Assembly: GCA_023451855.1 (NCBI GenBank)
Contig: JAEXXY010000312.1
Location: forward strand, 1-7,440
Length of the DNA stretch: 7,440 bases
Source: Actinomycetes bacterium
GTDB lineage: Bacteria; Actinomycetota; Actinomycetes; Actinomycetales; Dermatophilaceae
Direction: 5' to 3'
The position numbers and the translations under genes are program-made. Under the pieces are notes generated by a model. The model saw nothing but the letters and a program-made list of their open reading frames with translations. It ran no database searches and had not been told where the DNA came from. Below, one piece after another: positions 1 to 6,322 of the stretch (the stretch's first letter is position 1; the number at the start of each line of letters is the position of its first letter).

Positions 1-2
1 AC

Positions 3-1361
3 GAGGCGGTGCTGCAGTCCTTCGAGATGGGGGCGGCCGGCCTCGACCTCGCGGCACCACCGGTCGTGCTGCCGGACTTCCACCACAAGCGCAAGATGGA
101 GATGCCCTCGAGCATCGCGGTGGCCACGCGCGGCACGATCCGCCCGACGTTCACCAGCTCGTCGGTCAACTGCGGCATGGCCCTCATCGCGCTCGGCACC
201 GACAAGCCCGCAGACCACGCGGTCGACGCGTTCTACCGGGCCGTCAAGGAGAAGTACCCCTATCCGACGCGCGGGGCGCGTGAGCTGACGGCCTCCGAGG
301 TCGTCGCGGCCGCCACCGAGGGCGCCCAGTTCGCGGCCGAGCGGTGGGGCGTCGACGCCGAGGAGCTCGAGCGCATCGAGGAGTCCGGACGCGTCGACCT
401 CGAGCCGTGGGGCGGTGGGGCCCGGCTGCGCAAGGAGATCCCGGCCCTGACCTGGCAGCTGGCCCGGCTGCGCTTCGGCACCGTCGGCCCGACGAACCAC
501 TTCGTCGAGCTGCAGCAGGTCGAGGAGATCCTCGACCCGGAGGCGGCCGAGCTGCTCGGCATCCGGCAGGGGCAGGTGACGCTCCAGTACCACGCGGGCG
601 GTGGCGTGCTCACCGGCGAGATCGGCCACCTGTTCCAGCGGCGCAAGGACACCGCACGCGCGATGAAGGCGGTCATGGCGGTGCAGAAGCCGCTCTACCA
701 CCTGGCCACGGCGCGGTCGGCGGCCCAGCTGCGCGAGCGGATGCGCCTCTACTTCGCCAAGGGCTGCGCGCCGGTCGACCTCGACAGCGACGAGGGCCAG
801 CGGCTCATGCTCGCCAACGCGTCGGCGATGAACTACGGCTACGCCTTCCGCGTCGCGACCTACGCCGCGCTGCGACGCCTGGCCCTCGACGCCTTCGGCG
901 GGGAGCCGGGCCGGCTCGTCGTCGACTCGCCGCACAACTCGATCTACGAGGAGAACGTCGGCGGTCAGCGGGCCGTCGTGCACCGGCACAACTCGTGCCG
1001 TGCGTTCCCGGCCGACCGGATGCCCGAGGGGTCGGTCTTCGCCACGACGGGCCAGGCGGTCCTCCTGCCCGGCACGCACCGCACCTCCTCCTACCTCGCC
1101 GTCGCCGGCGCGCGCAGCATCGACAGCCTCCACTCGGCCTGCCACGGCGCCGGCACCGTCATCGAGCAGTTCGAGAAGGACGGGCGCTCGACGCTCGACC
1201 CGGGGGGCCGCTCGACGCGTCGCTACCGCTACACCGACGAGGCCCCGTCGTCCGCGCCGCACCTCGACGACCACGGCGTCAACGCCGCCATGTCCGTGCT
1301 GACCCGGCACGGGATCGTGCGCCCGGTGGCGCGGATGAGGCCGTTCGCCGTCCTGCACTGA
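3..1361 (+). CDS. Divergent RtcB-family RNA ligase-like protein (5' partial)
   Basis: RtcB enzymes join RNA 3'-phosphate (or 2',3'-cyclic phosphate) and 5'-OH ends in the cytoplasm using GTP and Mn2+. The fold signature is clear. Numbering from the GTG at 9: PDFHH (22-26), a Cys-Gly-Met metal motif (C55), GTVGPTNHFVEL (H164), YHAGG (H195), PHNSIYEEN (H309), HRHNSCRAFP (325-334), the PGTHRTSSY loop, and CHGAG with H379 at the guanylylated-His position. Several canonical residues differ: the Asp of GVDIGCGM is Ser52, HRKGATR is HRHNSCR, the Arg after CHGAG is Thr383, HSGSRG is HAGGGV, and the usual C-terminal Lys-Gly is replaced by a terminal His450. The reading frame is open to the left edge and only about 21 residues precede PDFHH, fewer than in typical RtcB proteins, so the true start is probably upstream. 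Family membership is firm; ligase activity is uncertain. Confidence 0.85.
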   Translation, partial: EAVLQSFEMGAAGLDLAAPPVVLPDFHHKRKMEMPSSIAVATRGTIRPTFTSSSVNCGMALIALGTDKPADHAVDAFYRAVKEKYPYPTRGARELTASEVVAAATEGAQFAAERWGVDAEELERIEESGRVDLEPWGGGARLRKEIPALTWQLARLRFGTVGPTNHFVELQQVEEILDPEAAELLGIRQGQVTLQYHAGGGVLTGEIGHLFQRRKDTARAMKAVMAVQKPLYHLATARSAAQLRERMRLYFAKGCAPVDLDSDEGQRLMLANASAMNYGYAFRVATYAALRRLALDAFGGEPGRLVVDSPHNSIYEENVGGQRAVVHRHNSCRAFPADRMPEGSVFATTGQAVLLPGTHRTSSYLAVAGARSIDSLHSACHGAGTVIEQFEKDGRSTLDPGGRSTRRYRYTDEAPSSAPHLDDHGVNAAMSVLTRHGIVRPVARMRPFAVLH

Positions 1362-1369
1362 CGTCATCG

Positions 1370-1385
1370 CCCGGATCGCGCCGGG
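1370..1385 (+). terminator. Weak hairpin between the RtcB-like and beta-helix genes
   Basis: A CCCGG / CCGGG inverted repeat (5 bp stem, 6 base loop) starts 8 bases after the TGA of the RtcB-like gene. There is no T-tract and the stem is short. It could be a weak terminator, or nothing. The next gene starts 44 bases further on, so read-through is possible. Confidence 0.2.
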
Positions 1386-1418
1386 TCACTCCTCCACGTC
1401 TCCGCGCCCGACCCTTCC

Positions 1419-1423
1419 AGGAG
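1419..1423 (+). promoter_or_regulatory. Ribosome binding site of the secreted beta-helix/PKD gene
   Basis: AGGAG lies 6 bases before the ATG at 1430. This site, plus the signal peptide that begins at that ATG, fixes the start. The frame is open much further upstream, but that part lies inside the RtcB-like gene. Confidence 0.75.
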
Positions 1424-1429
1424 CCGACC

Positions 1430-4400
1430 ATGAAGCCTCGAGCCGTCATCTCCGCCGTGTCCGTGAGTGCCCTCGCCCTCGGCTGGCAGCTCATCGCCGC
1501 ACCCGCGGCGACCGCCGCGACGTCGTGGTTCGTCGACGGCTCGTCGCCGACGTGCACCGACACCGGGCCGGGCACGTCGGCGGTGCCGTTCTGCACCATC
1601 AGCCGGGCGGCGGCCAGTGCGGTCACGGCCGGCGACACGGTGACGGTCGCGCCGGGCACCTACCGCGAGCAGGTCACGGTCGGGGGCTCCGGCGCGGCCG
1701 GCGTGCCGATCACGTTCACCACCTCGGGGCCGGGTGTCGTCGTCTCGGGCACGCGAGACCTCTCGGCCGCTACGTGGACCAGTGTGTCAGGCGGGACTTT
1801 CAGCACGCCGTACGCGCCCCCGAGCGCCCCCAGGCAGGTGCTCCTCGACGGCGCTCGCCTCGCCGCGGGCTCGAGCGCGACGACGCTGACGGCCCGGTCG
1901 TTCTTCTACGACTCGACCGCCAAGGTGCTCCACGTGAACCTCGGGGGCCCGTCGCCCACCGGCCGTGCGCTCGAGGCCGGCGCCCAGACGTACGGGTTCA
2001 ACCTGGTGGGGCGAAGCGACGTCGTCGTCGACGGCTTCACGACGACCGGGCAGAACGGCGTCGGGTTGCGGGTCAACGGCGCCAGCGCCGTGACGCTGCG
2101 CGACGTGACCAGCACCTTCAGCGCAGGCTTCGGCATCTTGGTCGAGGCCGCGAGCACGAACGTCACCGTGGCGAACGCGACGGTCCGTTCGGCCGCCTCG
2201 ATCGGGATCAAGCTGGCCGCGACGACCGCCTCGACGGTCACGGGCGCGAACGTCTCCGGCTCGGGCAACCACGGCATCTCGCTGCAGGGCTCGGTGGGCA
2301 ACGTCGTGCAGGGATCCGAGTCGGCCGACAACGTCGTGACCGCCGGCACGGCCACCGCGGCCGGCATCGACGTCAGCTCGGCCTCGACCGACACGGTGCT
2401 GCGCGGCAACGTCGTGCACGGCAACCAGGACACCGGCATCCAGGTGTACAGCGGCTCCGCGCGAGCCCTCGTGGTGCGCAACACCAGCTGGGGCAACGGC
2501 AACCACGGGCTCGACACCCTCGCCTCCACCGGGGTCACGTACGTGTCGAACACCTCCTACGGAAACCGCGACGACGGGATCTCCGTCGAGGGCAACAGCA
2601 CCGGTGCCACCCTGCGCAACAACATCTCGGTCGACAACGGCCTGGCCACGGGCCGGTACGACCTCTACGTCGAGCAGAGCTCGATGACCGGCTTCACCGC
2701 CGACAGCGACGTGTTCTGGAACAGCCGGTGGGTGCCGGCGGTGCGGATCGGCCTGACCCGCTACCAGACGATGTCGGACTTCGCGTCCGGCACGGGTCTC
2801 GAGCCGGCTGGCCTGGGCGCCGACCCCCGGTTCGTCGACGCGGCCGCCCACGACTTCAGGCTCGCGGCGCAGTCCGCCGCGATCGACTCCGCCGACGCCG
2901 GGGCTCCCGGCTTCGACCCGACCGATGCCGCGGGCCACGCGCCGGCCGACGACCCGACGGTCCCCGACCGGGGTGCCGGCTCGCCGACCTTCGCCGACCG
3001 AGGCGCCCTCGAGCGGCTGCCGCGCTCCGGAGACGCGACGACGAACGCGCCCCACGCAGCCCTCGTGCTCTCGACGACGACCGGGCAGGTGCCGCCGACG
3101 GTCACCGTCACGGCCGACGCCCGAGGCTCGAGCGACGTCGACGGCCAGGGCATCGCCGGCTACACGTTCGACTTCGGTGACGGCACGGTCGTCGGTCCGC
3201 AGACCTCGCCGGTGGCCACCCACTCGTTCACCACGACGGGTACCCACCTCGTCAGCGTCACGGTGTCCGACACCGGTGGGCTCACGGGCCGCAGCGAGGT
3301 GCCCGTGACGCTGACGGACCGGGCCACGGTGACCTACCGCGTCGACGGCCGCAACGCGTCGTGCTCCGACGCCGCCGACGGCACGACGACGCCGTTCTGC
3401 TCGATCAGCCGCGGGGCCGCGGTCGCGGTGGCCGGCGACACCGTCCTCGTCGAGGCCGGCGACTACCGCGAGCAGGTGACCCCGACCGCCACCGGCCTGC
3501 CGACGGCGCCCCTCACGTTCCGGGCCGACGGCGCCGTGCGCGTCCTCGGCTCGACCGACCTCGGCTCGACCGCGCGGTGGACCGCGACCGACACCACGGC
3601 GTGGAAGGCCACCGTCACCGCGGCCGCCCCGGTGACCCAGGTGCTGCGCGGCGGGGCGCGCCTCACGGCCGCCTCCAGCGCCACGACGACGACGCCCGGC
3701 ACGTTCTTCTACGACGCCCCGACGAGCACCCTCTACGTCGACGCCGGCGGCGCGAACCCGGCCTCCGGTACGACCCTCGAGGCCTCGACGCGCTCGTACG
3801 GCTTCAAGCTGTGGAACGCCCGGTCGGTCGTCGTCGACGGGTTCACCACCGAGGCCCAGAACGGCGTCGGCGTCAGTATCCAGGACTCCGCCGACGTCGT
3901 GGTGTCCTCCGCCACGGCGACGTTCGCCTCGAGCTACGGCATCTCCTCCGACCGGTCGAGCCGCACCCGGGTGTCGGGCTCGACGACGGCGACGAACGGC
4001 TCGATCGGCATCCGCATCGCGACGAGCCCCGACGCCGTCGTGTCGGGCAACACGAGCGCCTCGAACGGCTACCACGGCATCAGCATCCAGGGCAGCGCCG
4101 GGGCGACCGTCGCCGACAACGTCGCCCACGACAACGCCCAGCCGGCGCAGCGCCTCGCCACCGGCATCGACGTGAGCCTCGGCTCCACCGGCGCGGTCAT
4201 CGAGCGCAACACCTCCTACGCGAACCAGGACTCCGGCATCCAGGTCTACACCGGGTCCGACGACGCGACGGTGCGCCGCAACATCGCCTACGACAACGGT
4301 GACCACGGCGTCGACTGCCTCGGCTCGCTGCGCGACCACGTCGTCGGCAACACCGTCGTTGGGAACGCGACCGCCGGTGTCAACCTCGAGGGCGGCTGCG

Positions 4401-5929
4401 CGAGCGCGATCGTCGCGAACAACGTCAGCGTCGACAACGCGGTCGGCAGCACCCGCACGACCGGCGACATCCGGCTCGACGCCAAGTCGTCTCCCGGCTC
4501 GACGGTGGACCGCAACCTGGTGTTCATGAGCGCGGGCGGGCCACTGTACGAGTGGAACTCGTTGCGCTACACCACCGTGGCGGCCTTCCGGGCCGCGAGC
4601 GGCCAGGGCGGACGGGACCTCGAAGGAGCCCCCCGGTTCGTCGACCTGGCCGGGCGCAACCTCGCGCTGACCATCACCTCGCCCGCCGTCGACAGTGCCG
4701 ACCTCGGGGTCGTCGGTGCCTCGGTGACCGACCACGACGGCATCGCCCCCGTCGACGTGCCGAGCGTCGCCGACACCGGCGCCGGCACGCCGGCCTACGG
4801 TGACCGCGGGGCGCTCGAGTTCCACGACCTGCCCAAGCCGGTGGGCCCCACCGCGGCGCTCACTGCCGACCCGGCGTCGGGTGCCCGGGCTCCGGCGACC
4901 GTCCAGCTGTCGGCGGCGGCCTCGACCGCGGGTGACCAGCCGATCACGTCGTACACCTTCACGTGCGGCGACGGCACGACGGTCGGCCCGCAGGCCGGTG
5001 CGACGGCCTCGTGCAGCTATGCGGCCGGGGGGACGTTCACGGCCTCGGTCCGTGTGGTCGACCAGGCCGGCCTGGCCTCGACCGCCACGACGAGCGTCGC
5101 GGTGCTGGCCCCCTACGTGGCGCCGAAGTCGGCGTTCACCGCGACCCCGCGCTCCGGCGTCGTGCCCTTCCGGGTGGCGCTCGACGCGACCGGGTCCTCG
5201 GATCCCGAGAAGGGCAGGCTGACCTACACCTTCGCGTGCGGCAACGGCACGACCCTCGGCCCGCAGGCAACGGCGACCGCGACGTGCACCTACTCGCGGA
5301 CCGGGACGTTCACGGTCCAGGTGACGGTGCGCAGCAGCGTCAGCGGCCTGTCGGGGAAGGCCACGACGACCATCACGTCGCTGGCCAACCAGCCGCCGAC
5401 CGCGTCGCTGCGGCTGCTCAAGGGGCCGACGACCATCGCGCCGGCGACCGCCACGTTCGACGCCTCGGGTTCGCGTGATCCCGAGCGACGGCCCCTGAAG
5501 TACACCTTCATCTGCGGCAACGGCACACGGGTCGGCCCGCAGCTCTCGCCCCGGGCGACGTGCCGGTACCGCACCGGCGGGCTGTTCAAGGCCACCGTCA
5601 CGGTCACCGACGACGTCGGCCACCGGGCGACCAGCGCCCCCGTGGGCGTCCGCGTCGGGATCAACCGCCCGCCGACCGCCCGTCTCGTCGTGACCCTGTC
5701 GAGGCTGCACGCACCGACGGTCGCCACCCTCCGCGCCTACCGGTCGACCGACCCGGAGCGGCGCCGGCTGACCTACACCTACGCCTGCGGCAACGGCCGG
5801 GTCATCGGACCGACGACGGTATCGACCGCGACGTGCTCGTACCGGAAGAGTGGTACGTACTACATCAGGCTCACCGTCACCGACGACGTCGGCCAGCGGT
5901 CCTCGGTCACCGTGAGGATCAAGGTCTAG
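1430..5929 (+). CDS. Secreted tandem right-handed beta-helix protein with five PKD-like domains
   Basis: A 1499-residue exported protein. Residues 1-30 form a Sec signal peptide (basic MKPR start, hydrophobic core, cleavage near ATAA). Residues 32-528 are a parallel beta-helix domain: a GDTV.VAPGTYREQVTV entry strand, then many NHGISLQGS / NQDTGIQVY / NNISVDN coil repeats, closing with PRFVD and DRGALE. Residues 539-628 are a classic PKD domain (FDFGDGT at 580-586). Residues 635-1130 are a second beta-helix homologous to the first. Residues 1139-1226, 1227-1319, 1320-1411 and 1412-1499 are four PKD-like domains with CGDG/CGNG motifs. There is no LPXTG sorting signal or C-terminal membrane anchor, so it is probably released or held non-covalently. 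Beta-helix folds of this kind occur in polysaccharide lyases, epimerases and adhesins; PKD domains usually serve as spacers or binding modules. Enzyme activity is not proven: no catalytic triad or Ca2+ site could be assigned by eye. The downstream Wzz-like gene suggests a polysaccharide substrate, which is inference. Confidence 0.88.
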   Translation: MKPRAVISAVSVSALALGWQLIAAPAATAATSWFVDGSSPTCTDTGPGTSAVPFCTISRAAASAVTAGDTVTVAPGTYREQVTVGGSGAAGVPITFTTSGPGVVVSGTRDLSAATWTSVSGGTFSTPYAPPSAPRQVLLDGARLAAGSSATTLTARSFFYDSTAKVLHVNLGGPSPTGRALEAGAQTYGFNLVGRSDVVVDGFTTTGQNGVGLRVNGASAVTLRDVTSTFSAGFGILVEAASTNVTVANATVRSAASIGIKLAATTASTVTGANVSGSGNHGISLQGSVGNVVQGSESADNVVTAGTATAAGIDVSSASTDTVLRGNVVHGNQDTGIQVYSGSARALVVRNTSWGNGNHGLDTLASTGVTYVSNTSYGNRDDGISVEGNSTGATLRNNISVDNGLATGRYDLYVEQSSMTGFTADSDVFWNSRWVPAVRIGLTRYQTMSDFASGTGLEPAGLGADPRFVDAAAHDFRLAAQSAAIDSADAGAPGFDPTDAAGHAPADDPTVPDRGAGSPTFADRGALERLPRSGDATTNAPHAALVLSTTTGQVPPTVTVTADARGSSDVDGQGIAGYTFDFGDGTVVGPQTSPVATHSFTTTGTHLVSVTVSDTGGLTGRSEVPVTLTDRATVTYRVDGRNASCSDAADGTTTPFCSISRGAAVAVAGDTVLVEAGDYREQVTPTATGLPTAPLTFRADGAVRVLGSTDLGSTARWTATDTTAWKATVTAAAPVTQVLRGGARLTAASSATTTTPGTFFYDAPTSTLYVDAGGANPASGTTLEASTRSYGFKLWNARSVVVDGFTTEAQNGVGVSIQDSADVVVSSATATFASSYGISSDRSSRTRVSGSTTATNGSIGIRIATSPDAVVSGNTSASNGYHGISIQGSAGATVADNVAHDNAQPAQRLATGIDVSLGSTGAVIERNTSYANQDSGIQVYTGSDDATVRRNIAYDNGDHGVDCLGSLRDHVVGNTVVGNATAGVNLEGGCASAIVANNVSVDNAVGSTRTTGDIRLDAKSSPGSTVDRNLVFMSAGGPLYEWNSLRYTTVAAFRAASGQGGRDLEGAPRFVDLAGRNLALTITSPAVDSADLGVVGASVTDHDGIAPVDVPSVADTGAGTPAYGDRGALEFHDLPKPVGPTAALTADPASGARAPATVQLSAAASTAGDQPITSYTFTCGDGTTVGPQAGATASCSYAAGGTFTASVRVVDQAGLASTATTSVAVLAPYVAPKSAFTATPRSGVVPFRVALDATGSSDPEKGRLTYTFACGNGTTLGPQATATATCTYSRTGTFTVQVTVRSSVSGLSGKATTTITSLANQPPTASLRLLKGPTTIAPATATFDASGSRDPERRPLKYTFICGNGTRVGPQLSPRATCRYRTGGLFKATVTVTDDVGHRATSAPVGVRVGINRPPTARLVVTLSRLHAPTVATLRAYRSTDPERRRLTYTYACGNGRVIGPTTVSTATCSYRKSGTYYIRLTVTDDVGQRSSVTVRIKV
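1523..3013 (+). repeat. Internal duplication, copy 1 (beta-helix domain, residues 32-528)
   Basis: This copy aligns with residues 635-1130 over its whole length at an offset of 600-603 residues. Shared landmarks include VDG near the start, PFC.ISR, GDTV, YREQVT, FFYD, VVVDGFTT..QNGVG, HGIS.QGS, GIDVS, NQD.GIQVY.GS, PRFVD and DRGALE. At the DNA level the copies have diverged clearly, so the duplication is old. Confidence 0.8.
3332..4819 (+). repeat. Internal duplication, copy 2 (beta-helix domain, residues 635-1130)
   Basis: Second beta-helix copy, with the same landmarks as copy 1 in the same order. Anchor pairs: V35 with V638, N332 with N932, and DRGALE at 523 with 1125. Both copies carry a two-cysteine N-terminal cap (C42/C55 and C645/C657). 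A PKD-like domain follows each copy, so the duplicated unit was probably beta-helix plus PKD. Confidence 0.8.
4844..5926 (+). repeat. Array of four Cys-paired PKD-like domains (residues 1139-1499)
   Basis: Four immunoglobulin-like repeats follow each other at a 91-92 residue period. Each has the strand motif Y.(F/Y).CG(D/N)G followed by GP and then (S/T)C.Y. The cysteines fall at 1179/1195, 1270/1286, 1362/1378 and 1453/1469, always 16 residues apart. The last three also carry a DPE motif before the core strand. The array ends at the stop codon with no anchor. Confidence 0.8.
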
Positions 5930-5936
5930 CCCGGTT

Positions 5937-5962
5937 GCCGGGAGCGTGCGAGCGCTCCCGGC
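5937..5962 (+). terminator. Probable terminator hairpin after the beta-helix/PKD gene
   Basis: A perfect 10 bp GC-rich stem, GCCGGGAGCG pairing with CGCTCCCGGC, with a 6 base loop. It begins 8 bases after the TAG stop at 5927-5929. There is no T-tract, which is common for terminators in high-GC actinomycetes. Confidence 0.65.
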
Positions 5963-6030
5963 CCACGAGCGCGACCGGGACGCCGCCACCCCCGACTCCC
6001 CCCGGGGAACGGTGTCCCGGCCGCCCAAGG

Positions 6031-6063
6031 CGCGGCCCGAGCATTCCCCCCGCTCGGGCCGCG
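6031..6063 (+). terminator. Second strong hairpin, probable terminator
   Basis: A perfect 12 bp stem, CGCGGCCCGAGC pairing with GCTCGGGCCGCG, with a 9 base loop (ATT then six C). It lies about 70 bases beyond the first hairpin and could serve as a backup terminator. As it is symmetric it could act on either strand, but no minus-strand gene is seen to use it. Confidence 0.5.
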
Positions 6064-6066
6064 TCT

Positions 6067-6160
6067 GGTGCCCGGTCCGGCGCCCGGTCCGGTGCCCGGT
6101 CCGGTGCCGGCGTCCGGTGCCGGCGTCCGGTGCCGGCGTCCGGCGCCAGCGTCCGGCGCC
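6067..6160. repeat. Short tandem repeat block of 12- and 13-base units
   Basis: Three 12-base units of GG(T/C)GCCCGGTCC (6067-6102) are followed by four 13-base units of GG(T/C)GCC(G/A)GCGTCC (6103-6154) and a partial GGCGCC (6155-6160). The unit length changes within the block, which argues against a coding role. Slipped-strand expansion is the likely origin. Confidence 0.85.
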
Positions 6161-6166
6161 TGACCC

Positions 6167-6202
6167 TGGGAGTCGTGCGGGGAGTCATGCGGGGAGTCAT
6201 GC
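6167..6202. repeat. Three 12-base direct repeats upstream of the Wzz-like gene
   Basis: Consecutive units TGGGAGTCGTGC, GGGGAGTCATGC and GGGGAGTCATGC; the last two are identical. They end two bases before a TTGACG hexamer (6205-6210). They could be regulator binding sites or a second small tandem repeat. Confidence 0.7.
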
Positions 6203-6204
6203 GT

Positions 6205-6264
6205 TTGACGTAGGCGCTCGTCCGTTGCGGGAGCGATGTGGCAGCGCACGGGCACACCTAGCGT
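6205..6264 (+). promoter_or_regulatory. Candidate promoter region for the Wzz-like gene (weak)
   Basis: TTGACG at 6205-6210 matches a -35 hexamer but has no good -10 partner at 16-18 bases. TAGCGT at 6259-6264 resembles an actinomycete -10 element but has only a poor -35 (ATGTGG, 6236-6241). A promoter is expected here because two terminator-like hairpins separate this gene from the one before it; the exact elements are not certain. Confidence 0.22.
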
Positions 6265-6313
6265 CGTAAGGGAGTCGGCGGGGCCGCATGCCCCGGCGCG
6301 TACCCACGGTCCT

Positions 6314-6320
6314 GGGGGGA
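6314..6320 (+). promoter_or_regulatory. Ribosome binding site of the Wzz-like gene
   Basis: A GGGGGGA run ends 2 bases before the ATG at 6323. The spacing is shorter than usual, but no other in-frame start is nearby and the membrane segment follows this ATG directly, as expected for the family. Confidence 0.5.
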
Positions 6321-6322
6321 TC

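Larger units (their letters stand above)
5930..6322. other. 393-base intergenic region without a supported gene
   Basis: The region holds two hairpins, two tandem repeat blocks and a possible promoter. A small CGGGGC / GCCCCG inverted repeat also lies at 6279-6295, about 28 bases before the next start. Open frames across it on both strands are low-complexity translations of the GC-rich repeats, with no good start or recognisable protein. Confidence 0.7.

Noticed and set aside
260..676. Minus-strand open frame inside the RtcB-like gene
   Set aside because: Compositional shadow: Ser/Arg-rich, no motif, and it overlaps a well-supported gene.
344..1429. Upstream extension of the beta-helix gene frame across the RtcB-like gene
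   Set aside because: The added residues are Arg/Ala/Pro-rich out-of-frame translation of the RtcB-like gene. The ATG at 1430 has a good ribosome binding site and starts a signal peptide.
1787..6028. A 1413-codon open frame on the minus strand opposite the beta-helix/PKD gene
   Set aside because: Very GC-rich genes often leave antisense frames open because stop codons are rare. The translation is Arg/Gly/Val/Asp-rich low complexity with no domain, while the plus strand has a clear signal peptide and domain repeats.
6067..6202. CRISPR array
   Set aside because: The units are 12-13 bases, directly abutting and without unique spacers, and no cas genes are present.
5560..6213. Plus-strand open frame running over the end of the beta-helix gene and the repeat block
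   Set aside because: Its first half is out of frame with a real gene, and its end is only the translated 12-base repeat (GARS units). The unit changes to 13 bases, so the frame is not preserved.
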